Source of the DNA: Chrysomallon squamiferum
Taxonomy: Eukaryota > Mollusca > Gastropoda > Neomphalida > Peltospiridae
Reading direction: 5' to 3'
NCBI GenBank assembly: GCA_012295275.1
Contig: CM022679.1
Coordinates: 1,130,775-1,194,774 of the forward strand
Length of the DNA: 64,000 nt
Within the stretch, counting starts at the first letter, position 1, and every line of letters begins with the position of its first letter. The translations under genes and the position numbers were made by a program. Under the pieces are notes generated by a model. It was not told where the DNA came from. It searched no databases and saw only the letters and a program-made list of their open reading frames with translations. Below are positions 53,101-64,000 of this stretch, one piece after another.

Positions 53101-55310
53101 ACCGAATCTAGCGATGAGTCGTTTTCTATTGCTTGGATCTGCTGACGAAGTTTCACCTGAAAATATTCAACACTATGTTAACACAGAGAGAAGAAGATAA
53201 TAATTATTAAAATATCACAAATATTTAGCAATGTGGGGAATGAAAGACAGAAAGAAGATAATCTTATTAAGACAAAAAAAATCTAATAAATAATGAACAC
53301 TAGTGAAAAATACATAAATTAAATCAGCTGGTAACTGACATACAGAGACAAATTATATAAAATAAACATAAACAGTGATAAGTACAAATTCATTACTAAA
53401 GTGAGTTTAAACAAGATCTGAAATATATAATTTTTAGAGAAGAAAATAAAGCACAATGAATTCTAGGAAAGAAAAAAGAGGACAGTATTAAAACAAATGA
53501 ATAACCCCAGTAATATTTCCAAAATATATCAGAATAACCTACCAATTGTTTAAATATAAAAATAAAGAAAAAAAGAAGGATTTAGGCACCCTGATTTTGA
53601 CAAAAAAATAAATAATAATAAATATAATAAATAAAAGAAAATGAAAGAAAATAAATAAAAAACAAAAGTAAGTAATGAAAAATGAAAAACAAGTAAAAAA
53701 AGAATGCAATACCGAGTCTTGTATACCAGAACACACAGGATACATTTATGCCAATACAGTTCAAACACAACCATTGACACAACAGTTCACACAACAACTG
53801 ACAGTTTACAGCACTTTACATATCACACAACACTTCACACATAAAACAGTTCACACATAACACAGTAATTCACATATATCACAGCAGTTGAACATAACAC
53901 AATAGTTCACATACAACATACTTAATTAACCAGTTTCTGACTTTCAGCATGTTAATATTTTCCTACACAACATGCACAGAATGTTTGTGGTGCCACTGTC
54001 AGTGGAAGTCGTGTTATCCAGAGAGTCAAGATCTGTTTTGTTTTGTTAACAAATCTCAACCATGCTGTATAATGGTTTCACCAAAAGGATGACTTATGTG
54101 TGAAAGGTGGTACACTATGACAGTAATGCCTCTTTACAACTGTTTCACTAAGTATTTTGAGGGATTCAGTTCTAATATTATGTCTACATATATCTGCAAT
54201 AGACACAGAAATCTGAACACATGCCTATACTGACATGAAATATATTAACATACATTTTTCAGTTTAAACATACATTACCATACATTTATCAGTTTAAACA
54301 TACATTACCATACACTTGTCAGTTTAAACATACATTATGATACACTTGTCAGTTCAAACATACATTATCATACATTTGTCAGTTCAAACATACGTTATCA
54401 TACATTTCTCAGTTTAAACATATGTTATCATACATTTCTGTTTAAACATACATTTGTCAGTTTAAACATACATTATTATACATTTGTCAGTTCAAACATA
54501 TGCTATCATACATTTCTCAGTTTAAACAAACATTATGATACATTTGTCAGTTTAAACATACATTATCATACATTTGTCAGTTTAAACATACTGTCATAGC
54601 ATCATGCCCATAACTAAAGTATGAGATTACCATAAAAACCACTGATGAAATGATTTAATTTCAAATGACAGAACTGTCAGCACAATAAAACTGGGATGAT
54701 TTATTATCCACAATGCATATTTATATCTGTTTTAAACTGCTGATGTGCAATGACTACAATTATTCTACAGTTTCCAATAATATATTAAAAAATATACATT
54801 ATATTATAACTGCATTATATATTTTTTCCTGTAATTCATGATTATAATGTTTAAAAGAAATAAATTAAAGGATTTTTGTTTGGTTTACTAGACAGAAAAA
54901 AAATGGTTTATCCTGATGCTAAGTTCAATATCGTACTTCTTAATCTTCAATACGTGTCTAAAACTGTGGTAGTTAAAGAAACCTAATACTTTAGAATGTG
55001 TGAGAGTTAAATGAAATCTGTGTCGAAGTACCTGGAAGTCCTCCCTATCAATTCCCGCGATGAGGAAATGGTTGTGAGGACTGGTGAGGTCTGAACCAAA
55101 ACTACTTGACCGACTAGCTGAACGATGTTTTCCTATTGGTTCCTGAACAAAACTGTGGTTTGTGACGCCAACATCTGCACTGACACTCTGAAAATTGTCA
55201 ACACTGCAGCTACAGACATGCAGTACATTCACCGTGTGTTCAATACATGAAAAAACACAAGCCAAGCAGGCCATGTGCCCAGATAAATAAAGCTAAGTTT
55301 AAAACATTCG

Positions 55311-55350
<40 letters not shown>

Positions 55351-55406
55351 GAGATATGAAAGACAGAAAGGGAGAAAAAGAGATACAGACAGACAAACAA
55401 AGAGAA

Positions 55407-55477
<71 letters not shown>

Positions 55478-55516
55478 AAGACAGAAAGGGAGATACAGAC
55501 AGACAAACAAAGAGAA

Positions 55517-55591
<75 letters not shown>

Positions 55592-55640
55592 TGAAAGACA
55601 GAAAGGGAGAAAAAGAGATACAGACAGACAAACAAAGAGA

Positions 55641-55694
<54 letters not shown>

Positions 55695-55728
55695 TGAAAG
55701 ACAGATACAGACAGACAAACAAAGAGAA

Positions 55729-55781
<53 letters not shown>

Positions 55782-58700
55782 GAGAGAGGGGGGGAGGAAG
55801 TTGCAGAAAGACAAGAATAAAACAAAGTAAAATCTTCTCATTTTGTTACAAGTTTCTGTTACAATGTAGCAAGCACAGCTGTTGTTAACAAACACAAACA
55901 AGCTACCCAAACCAGTAAGCAATAGCAGATTTAAAATAACAGAGAACATGCTGTGTGAATGTATGTCTACTATAAATACATCATCAACCATGAAACACTG
56001 GTTATTCCATTTACTATGTCTAAAAAGTTAGATTCCACAGTGAACAGACTTTTTTTCTCTTCTTTTTTTTCTCTTTCAAATGAAAAGAATTTCACATTTA
56101 AGTTAGCCCTCACATTTATACTAGGAACTGTAGATCATAAAGGTGGCATTTCAAAATTTCAATGTATCTAGTAGACAGTAAGTTGGATAGATGAGAAACA
56201 GAATTAAAAATATAATTTTTCAGCATACTTACAGAATTATTAGTTGATATACTGTTTGTTCTTTCTTTTCCTATTGGGTTAAGCAATTTTGCTACTGACT
56301 GTTGTGAAGACTGTCCATTCTGCTCCTGAAAATTAGTTGTTAATCTCTTTAACACTTATATAATTATTAAGCCTTTTAATATTATTATTTATTTTTTCAA
56401 GTTTTAAAAACATTTCGTATTAAATTTTTATATACTGTAACAAAATTTCTTATTAATATTTTCAGTAATATAAACTTCAAAAATATTAAAATGATACTTC
56501 AGATAAATAAATTATTAAACAAAACAAACAAAAAACATGAATTAGCTTTCTAAATTATGGTGTAGATTTTAAACTGTTGTAGCTAGGGTATTGAGTGTCA
56601 TTTGTAAAGTTTACTCAAGAAAGAATTTCTGACAGAGCCACAGTGTTTAGTACAGGACTAGACTCAGACTCATCTCCTTCAGAAACACAGCGAAGGGAGA
56701 GAACTCCGATTAAACCCTCTTGAAAATAAAGGATTCTTTTTATTGATAATGCATGATTGTTTTGTTTTTTGTTTTCTCATTTTTTGTTAAAATAAATATA
56801 ATGATAACCACTTTAAAAAATTTAATAAAATAATTCCAAAATGAATGTAACAATATTCCTTTTTTTTTTAAATGTACTTTTAATTAGAAAAAATTAAAAT
56901 TAAAATTAAAAAATAATAAAAAATAAAAAATATATAAATTTTTTTATAAAGAAATGAGTCTTATTATTCATTTTTATCAACATTTCAGCATACCAAAAAA
57001 CTGAAATCAAATTTAGATCACAGCACTGATGAATCCTTGAAAATATCCAGTTTTATTTTAAAAAATAATAAACTATTTAACACAAAGTGAAAACAGACCA
57101 TAAAGCATCCAGCTTATGACAGGTGACAGTGTCGAACTACAGAATACAAGATAGTCACACCTACTGTTTCAGAGAACTAACCTCTAACTTGTGGTCAACA
57201 TCGTCAGACTGCAGGATGCTGTCTGAGACACTGCTGTTGACACTAGACGTTGTGTTTGGCAGAGCGCTTGTTAAAAATGCTGCTAAGGAATTTTCTGACG
57301 CCAGCGTAATGTCCCTCTGAGTTGTCATCTCCTCTGTAACAAACAATTATAATCTTTTACTAATCTTATACTTTAATAGTTAACATAATACTTTAATTCC
57401 TCTGTAACAAACAAATATAATCTTTTACTGATCTTATACTTTAATAGTTTGTTAACATAACACTTTAATATCTTATATTTTTAATATTTTATTAATCTTA
57501 TACTTTAATGCATTAATAATATTACACTTCAATATTTTTTACTTTTTTTTCATCACAGTTGTAAGTAAGGTTGGATACAAATTGTAAATGCCATATGTTG
57601 GGGACTAGCAGTTAATATTCATTTCTTTTTCTTTTATAATTAATATTAAGTGGGTCAGAGAGGTGGAATTAAGTGTGTTTATGTAATCCTGAGAAAAAGA
57701 AATTATTTTATCCTTTAAGTTTTATCTGAAATTTTCTATCTGTTATGTGAAGTAATAATTTATTTTAAGACAATGACTTAAATTCACAGATTACTAATGT
57801 AAGTTAAAAATAATTTTATTTTAATATTTCAGTTGTGCATATGCACAGCATTTAATTTCAATTAATTTCATATTATATTGTGTCTAATATTCCTAAATAT
57901 AATATAATATAATAAATTTTCTATTATGTATATAAATTTATAATGTATAAAATTACATACATACATTTACTTTTAATCTTATTTATTTCATAAAAAAACT
58001 GTTTATTTTATATTTTATTAACTTAGATACAAACTTTTATTCAGGTCACAAACAATAATGTTTTAATATTTTCTCTACAGTCTTACTGTTGTGCATGGAA
58101 CATTGAATTTGTTTGAATTTCTAATAGAAACTATACTTTTCATCTTATTCTGGGTTTTGCCGTTTTGTTTTGTGAGATACATTTAGTTTCTTATCTCACT
58201 TTTCCAAAAGAATGGAAGTTTATAGATTCAAAACTTACTGAATTAAACAAAATAATAAATAAATAAATAAAAATAAAAATTAGAAAAGAAAGGCATTGTT
58301 GACTATTCTATTCAAATTAGTGTGTTAATTACAGATTTCAAGTGCATTGCTCAGTGCTACAGAATACACTTTTTGCTATGTTAGAGTTTTTACTGTAAGA
58401 CTTTTACTGGAAGATGTTTGATGTTTACTAAATCACACAAAAAGTCTATCTTACGTTCCACATGAGCAAAAGCACAAAATGCTCCACGTGGGCAATAACC
58501 ATTCTGAACCATGTCTTTACACTTTGTCGATTTGTAGATCTGAAACAGAAACACCACACAATGAAAAGAAGAAACACTCCATTTTTTTTTTAAATAACAT
58601 CTCAAACACATTAAATAATAATCCTGATTATCAAAAGGAAACCACTGATATGTGTATTCCAACAGTATGTTGTATGTTGATTTGCATTACACAGGGTACA

Positions 58701-61700
58701 TTTCATAATGAAAATGAATACATGTTTTGTCAGTAGATAAAATATACTTCTTATATCAGACACACAGCAGTATGGTAAACACTGGCCTGTCACAAGAATG
58801 TTACTACATTTACTGTGAAAAATAAATATTTCTGTGACTAGCTGTTAATGTTATATTAGTAATACAACAAGCTGCAGTAGTAGCTGTTATTACAATAGTA
58901 GAGACCTCTGGTAGTGGTGGTGGTGGTAGAAGAGATAGCAGTTGTAGCAGTAGTAGTTGCAGTACTAGTAATATAGCAGTAGCAATAACAGTGGTAGCAA
59001 CAGAGTAGTGGTACTTTGAGTATTTTGTATACTTATTATGTTGGCAATATGGGCTTACAGAACTTTTATGTTACTCAAACACTGCATTATCTCTTATCCC
59101 AGCCTGAATGGTACATCAACACTAAAGTACGTGTCAACACAGATGAGGGATTCTGCTAATAAATCTTTAAAAGTGAGAACTGGAAAATACAGAAGTTTTC
59201 CTCAGATTATTAAAAAAAATAAAAAATATATTTTCACTTGCATAAATAACAGTTAATGTGAAACAAGAAGCAACTGTTCACTGTGAAGTTTATAATAAAC
59301 ACAGAAGAGCAGGTTTGTATATGAAGAAAGTCTGTGACTAACAGTGTAGTAAGTAATGATACCTCTGGATGAAACTGCTGTTCAGTGCGGTTGTGGCAGT
59401 ACGCACAGCTGTCCCCACTCTCACACTGGGCGGGGTCACCCCACTCATCTCCGTGTTTAACATTCGGACATGGTGTAGATCTGGTAAAAATTAAAGAAAA
59501 AAAAAAAATATATATATATACACATAGATAGGTATTTTTTCATTATCTCATTATTCTGTATTTTGCTCAATAAATTAAAAAAAAAAAAAAAAAAATTCTG
59601 GTCATTTTTGGACTGATTTAATTTCATCAGTTATGTCATAATTCTGATTTAAATATAAAATTTTGTTTCATGTTGACAAACTGTTAATTTAGTCCATAAA
59701 CAGTGGAATCTAACAGAAATTTAAAAAATAAATAAAGAAAAGCTTATTTAAAAAAAAAAAATAAATAATAAATAAAAATCATTAATTTCTGCATTAATTA
59801 CAAATAACACAGAACCTATCACTTGACAGTTATTATTCAGAACATGTATACAGTAACAAGTACACGACATATTTAATTTAGAAATGCTATTTTCTGTTAA
59901 TAACAGACACAAATGATATAAACATTTTTGGCATATTCCACTGAATTTTTTATTATTCATTTGTGGCATTTTGTTTGTTGTTTTTTTGTTCTTTTTGTGT
60001 TATTGTTTTGGGGATTTTTTGTTGTTGTTTTTTTAATTTGTTTATTAAAGATGCAATGTGAATATCTAAAATTTCTTTAAACATATCAGAGTGTTTATTT
60101 AAAACACCTAACAGTATCAGGTGGTGCTGTATCTGGGCTAAGTTACAAATGTCTGTGACACAAAAGTGTCTAATGTCAAGTACACAGTGCATACAAATTA
60201 CATTTCTTTAACTTCAGTGTGTATCACTATCATCGTACCAAACAATCCAACTGTTTTTGTTTCTTGGTGTTTTTTTTTTTAATTTCCATCTGATTTTTTT
60301 ATTCTATGTCAATGTTTTCAATTATAGCTAAATGTATTTTGTGACTGTTTTCTTACAAAAACAAAACACTATTTACCTGTATATTTAATTGGCAGGTTCA
60401 TATATTAATGACTAAAAAAACATTTACAGTTTTAAAAGAAAAGATTCTTTACCTGTATTTGATTGTTTTAATAGGTACATACAGATTTAAACTATAACTG
60501 TTTACCTGTATTTGATTGTTTTAATACAGGTACATACAGATTTAAAACTGTTTACCTGTATTTGATTGTTTTAATAGGTACATACGGATTTAAACTATAA
60601 CTGTTTACCTGTATTTGGTTGTTTTAATAGGTACATACAGATTTAAACTACAACTGTTTACCTGTATTTGATTGTTTTAATAGGTACATACGGATTTAAA
60701 CTATAACTGTTTACCTGTATTTGATTGTTTTAATAGGTACATACAGATTTAAACTATAACTGTTTACCTGTATTTGATTGTTTTAATAGGTACATACAGA
60801 TTTAAACTACAACTGTTTACCTGTATTTGATTGTTTTAAAACAGGTACATACAGATTTAAACTACAACTGTTTACCTGTATTTGATTGTTTTAAAACAGG
60901 TACATACAACAGATTTAAACTACAACTGTTTACCTGTATTTGATTGTTTTAATAGGTACATACAGATTTAAACTACAACTGTTTACCTGTATTTGATTGT
61001 TTTAGGACTTCTTCGTCTATCTTTAGAATTATGGTACTGCGGGCAGGCGTAACCCTGGCGACAGAGTCTGGGAGGTCGTTTGCATTGCTCTGTTTTGTAA
61101 TTAGCTAGAACGTAATTTGTATCTGCAACAGAAGATGTGAGAAATATTGTCATTTTAAGAGATTTTATAAACCCTAACACACACACACACACACACATAC
61201 ACTAATACACCCATATAAACAACCTTTAATTTAAATTTTGATGACATGTCAAATTTGCGGCATGTTTGAAATTCAGGACAGTAATGTGAATGCTAGAATT
61301 ACATTATCTTATTACTCCAACATTTGTACAAGCACCAACAAAAATAACACAGTTATAAACATACATTTGAAAAACTAAAGAAATATTTAAAATTCAATTT
61401 AATATAGATATGTTTCCATAAAATATATGTCTTATTGTTGTTTCTATAATAAATGAATTTATAAATAAATAAATAAATAAATAAATAAGAATACTTAAGG
61501 TTATAATAAGTAAATAAAATAATAAATAAGTAAATAATGTCAATCTTAGTTCTTTAAAACAAAATGTACATCAAGAAACAAATAAAATTCAAAACATTTT
61601 TTTTTTCTCTTTCGTGAACTGATGTATAGTTCACATGCACTATTATATAACAGCAATCAAATAAAAGAAGAAACAACTGTTCTGATTGGCTGAACAGTGA

Positions 61701-62416
61701 CCTAGGTGTTCATATACAGTGGCACATGACAGCTATTAAAATGGTATTTTCTTTCAAGGTATGTCTATTAACATTAATAACTACATGGTGCTGAATATAA
61801 AAACTATCACAGTCAGTTACATACATTACTGAACACAGGTGAAAATGCAGACAGCCCAGTAAATGAAGCAAACAAGAACTGATCTAATAACCTACTTTTC
61901 CTCACCTGAACATTCTATCATTCAGTTACCGACTTATTTTTGGCAATTGTTTATATCACTTACAACTGTTATTTTTTTTTTTTTTTTAAATTCATGTTTA
62001 CATGTTGCTAATATATGACAAGGCATTAACAAAGAATAACAAAGCAGTGATTTGTAAGCAAGTTTATATAATATTGTTCTACACAGCTGTACTTGTAGCA
62101 GTCTATGAGTGACATGTACAGTGAAAACAAACATCAGTGTTTGTATTTTCTACAGTCAAAGATATACATCTTCTGTCAATACTCACATTAGTCTGTTAGT
62201 CAAACTATTCCTTATATTTTATGTAAATGTATCTAGAAACACTGACAGTTAGTTTCTTCATGAATGGTTATTCCAAGATTAATTTAATATTATATAGTTG
62301 TCTAAAAGAAGGAATGTATAAAAAGTTCTTATATCTACTAGATGTGTATATTTCTGACTAGGGCAGGTATTGTTTGTTTGTTTGTTTTTTTGTTTTTTTA
62401 ATCCCTCATATTATCA

Positions 62417-62470
<54 letters not shown>

Positions 62471-62892
62471 CATAATAATAATAATAATAATTACAAAGAC
62501 AGATAAACTGTACACAGTATCAGTAACATAAATACGCGTTGAGTTTTCTTTAAACAACTGATTATTCATTAACATAAAAGTCACCTGCAGGTATTAAATT
62601 ATTAAACTTACCATTCCATTTTGGATCTTCTGCTAAAATGTTATCTTTTTCTAAACTGCCTGGGGAACTGCTTGCCACAGAAACTTTGTCCAACACATCC
62701 ATGGTCTGCAGTTCATGTATATCGTACACTGGGGGTCGGAGGTCTAGTGTCCCATGAGCAAAAGCACAGTGTGGTCCGTTTTTAGCACAGTGTCCACGCG
62801 AGTCTGTCTCGTACACACACGTCCCAGTCTTATAGTAGCGTAGATGATATCTTCTTTCTGTGTCCCCTGCAGTCCGGTGTAAAAAGGGGCAT
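47599..62892 (-). CDS. unk: Unkempt homologue: CCCH zinc-finger / RING protein (3' 13 exons)
   Basis: RNA-binding CCCH protein of the Unkempt family; in vertebrates it binds UAG-containing mRNAs, represses translation and controls neuronal shape. Exons in order: 62612-62892, 60987-61122, 59363-59480, 58455-58539, 57182-57333, 56233-56325, 55032-55187, 52922-53156, 52389-52648, 50735-50980, 49969-50064, 49383-49544, 47599-47769. The sum is 2191 nt, 729 residues in frame to TAA at 47599. Visible landmarks are CPFLHRTAGDTERRYHLRYY, CRQGYACPQYHNSKDRRR, PCPNVKHGDEWGDP, EQQFHPEIYKSTKC and SPHAPAFYP ... DTVESVIG. A KQAKG ... ACEAWKKEAEE coiled coil and a C-terminal RING follow. The first roughly 90 residues, with finger one and most of finger two, lie beyond the window. 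Introns 1-2 kb; several hold expanded minisatellites. No damage seen. The SP array lies downstream of this gene's 3' end. Confidence 0.95.
47764..48990. repeat. 31-bp minisatellite with inverted arms, last Unkempt intron
   Basis: Units read ATTACCTGAATAAAAACACG, TTTAGTAAACT on the plus strand. About 20 direct units run 47764-48430, then an inverted stretch (48430-48590), then direct units to 48990. The inverted stretch pairs with about 48820-48990 (ACACTAAAGTCTGAACTT versus AAGTTCAGACTTTAGTGT) to make a hairpin with arms near 150 nt. On the gene strand every unit has TTATTCAG followed by GTAATA, the same junction as the real acceptor at 47770/47769. Confidence 0.88.
50147..50403. repeat. Imperfect GTA/TAG trinucleotide tract, Unkempt intron
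   Basis: GTA/TAG repeats with interruptions. The long Val- and Ser-rich frames here are artefacts. Similar TAG-rich sequence is at 58905-59010. Confidence 0.85.
52339..52389 (-). promoter_or_regulatory. unk: Tandem alternative 5' splice sites in Unkempt
   Basis: On the gene strand the exon can end at CAG|GTACAG (52389) or 30 nt later at CAG|GTACAT (52359). The extra 30 nt stay in frame and would add ten residues (VQKHDSTGDQ) before the next exon, which starts in phase 0. Both sites look usable; which is used cannot be told from DNA. Confidence 0.5.
54236..54600. repeat. About 30-bp minisatellite, Unkempt intron
   Basis: About 12 copies of CATTTGTCAGTTTAAACATA, CATTATCATA with few changes. 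No splice junction is contained in this unit. Confidence 0.85.
55315..55795. repeat. Higher-order GA repeat, Unkempt intron
   Basis: Four GA blocks separated by near-identical spacers (GAAAGACAGAAAGGGAGA, GATACAGACAGACAAACAAA). A spacer plus a GA block has been duplicated as a unit of about 110-130 nt. Long Ser/Leu frames here are artefacts. Confidence 0.9.
58455..62892 (-). other. unk: Unkempt CCCH zinc-finger region (four exons)
   Basis: Exon 62612-62892 carries the end of finger two (CPFLH) and finger three (C ... HCAKNGPHCAFAH). Exon 60987-61122 carries finger four (CKRPPRLCRQGYACPQYH). Exon 59363-59480 carries finger five (CPNVKHGDEW ... CESGDSCAYCH). Exon 58455-58539 carries finger six (CKDMVQNGYCPRGAFCAFAH). 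All zinc ligands that can be seen are in place. In the known structure fingers form two clusters that read UAG and a U-rich element; spacing here agrees. Confidence 0.93.
60440..61004. repeat. 54-bp minisatellite copied from an Unkempt exon/intron junction
   Basis: Ten near-identical intronic units of 53-58 bp run up to the true exon end at 60987. Each has CTGTTTACCTGTATTTGATT, GTTTTA, then ATAGGTACATACAGATTTAA. On the gene strand each unit repeats the last 18 exonic nt (60987-61004) plus the AG|GTAAACAG donor, so the intron starts with eleven equal 5' splice sites. A worn unit is visible at about 60365. Confidence 0.92.
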
Positions 62893-63923
62893 CTGGAACA
62901 GTCAACAACAATATTAACAAATCTCAGTATAAACTTATGTATTTTATGTAAATGTGTTATCAATATGTGTGTATGTATACACATTATGAATAAATCATTT
63001 ATTAATAACTGCATATGGATTACAAATTAATGTAAATTATTAATAATTGAATGCATCTGTATCATAAATAAAAGTAATATTGTAAATATATATATATATC
63101 ATTATATGTTATATTGTTATATTATTGGTAATGTCTGTAAATACATTACTATGTCTTTAAACACGTACTAGTACTAATATCTGTGCATGCATGTGTGTGT
63201 GTATTTTTGAATATACTGTCACTGAAGAATATCTAAATGATACTTATGTATAAGGTAATTTATTTCTTAAGTGGTACTGCATGAATCTGATTTATATATA
63301 ACATGAACAGAAACTGGTACACACAAATACACAGGTATATGAATTTGACAGATGGCATAAATTTACCGGTAACATTACATTTCCACATCTTTATCTACAT
63401 ATCTTGAAACACACTTGAGCACAAAGTTATCACGTTATCTTACACTCAGTACTTGTGAAATAAACATAAATAGAAACTTCAAAAATGCTTTTCTAAATGT
63501 AAACATGATGTTCAGCATTTCAGATCACCACCACTTCGATTCGTTTTATCCCAGTTTCATTTATTATTAAACAAATTAATGACCCTGGATTTCTTTTACT
63601 TTAGTAGTTGTAAACAATCTTTTTATTCCTCATCCTGTATTAAACCAATGATTAAAATAAACAACACAGCCTCACAATACAGTTTATATCCTTACATTTC
63701 ATAAATCCATTCCATTTTATAATGGAAAATAGATTTCATGCATCTATAATGTAAAATGATGATAAAAATAAATTAAGCTGTTTCAGAATGAAAGCAAAAA
63801 AGAATTAAATTGCATCGCAGTGTATTATGTAGATAAAATAGCTTTTTTAATTTAAATTATTATAAGAATGTTATTAATAAAATAAATATATAATAATTTT
63901 ATATATGTGTGTGTGTATATATA

Positions 63924-63960
<37 letters not shown>

Positions 63961-64000
63961 ATGTGTGTGTGTGTGTGTGTGCGTATGGCATTATCATTAT
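62893..64000. other. Unkempt intron, no exon seen
   Basis: AT-rich intron upstream of the finger-three exon. TG/CA microsatellite at the right edge (63906-63980). Nothing coding recognised; the exons for the N-terminus should lie beyond 64000. Confidence 0.6.

Overview
The window is animal nuclear DNA: AT-rich, intron-rich and packed with microsatellites, minisatellites and DNA-transposon fossils. The protein content is an Unkempt-type CCCH/RING protein and a tandem array of secreted S1 serine proteases. Together with the heavy simple-repeat load this suggests a lophotrochozoan, probably an octopod cephalopod. The taxon is an inference; the gene families are read from the sequence.

Positions 1-41700 hold a rearranged cluster of chymotrypsin-fold (S1) proteases. 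Every complete copy has the same seven-exon layout: a 46-nt signal-peptide exon, a 199-nt propeptide/His57 exon, a 55-58 nt exon, a 115-nt exon, a 159-nt Asp102 exon, a 134-137 nt exon and a 138-162 nt Ser195 exon, with identical intron phases. I label them SP1 (+, 3' part only), SP2 (+, orphan exon 1), SP3 (-, complete), SP4 (-, complete), SP5 (-, only the last two exons plus 22 nt), SP6 (-, complete, a roughly 10.4-kb-offset duplicate of SP4), SP7 (+, complete but His57 is Asn) and SP8 (+, broken 5' pieces). SP6 and SP7 are head to head. Intact copies share a TATAAAA box and a TGACGTGG element just upstream of the start codon. All complete copies carry an antisense Tc1-type transposase fossil in intron 3, so that insertion predates the duplications and the inversion.

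Positions 41700-47598 look like the long 3' UTR and downstream flank of the next gene, with no credible ORF. Positions 47599-62892 (minus strand) are 13 exons of an Unkempt orthologue: CCCH fingers, a low-complexity middle, a coiled coil and a C-terminal RING. The N-terminal exons lie beyond 64000.

Two points stand out. (1) Minisatellites that carry copies of a splice junction: the SP3 exon-4 donor (about 19 copies, 38 exonic nt each), an Unkempt donor (about 10 copies, 18 exonic nt each) and, less securely, the acceptor of the last Unkempt exon. (2) The protease family appears to have lost the canonical Cys191-Cys220 disulphide and, in four of six copies, to have replaced it with a Cys143-Cys191 pair. 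The two cysteines are present or absent together. Residue 16 is Ala or Ser instead of Ile in every copy where it is visible, and two copies have Glu194.
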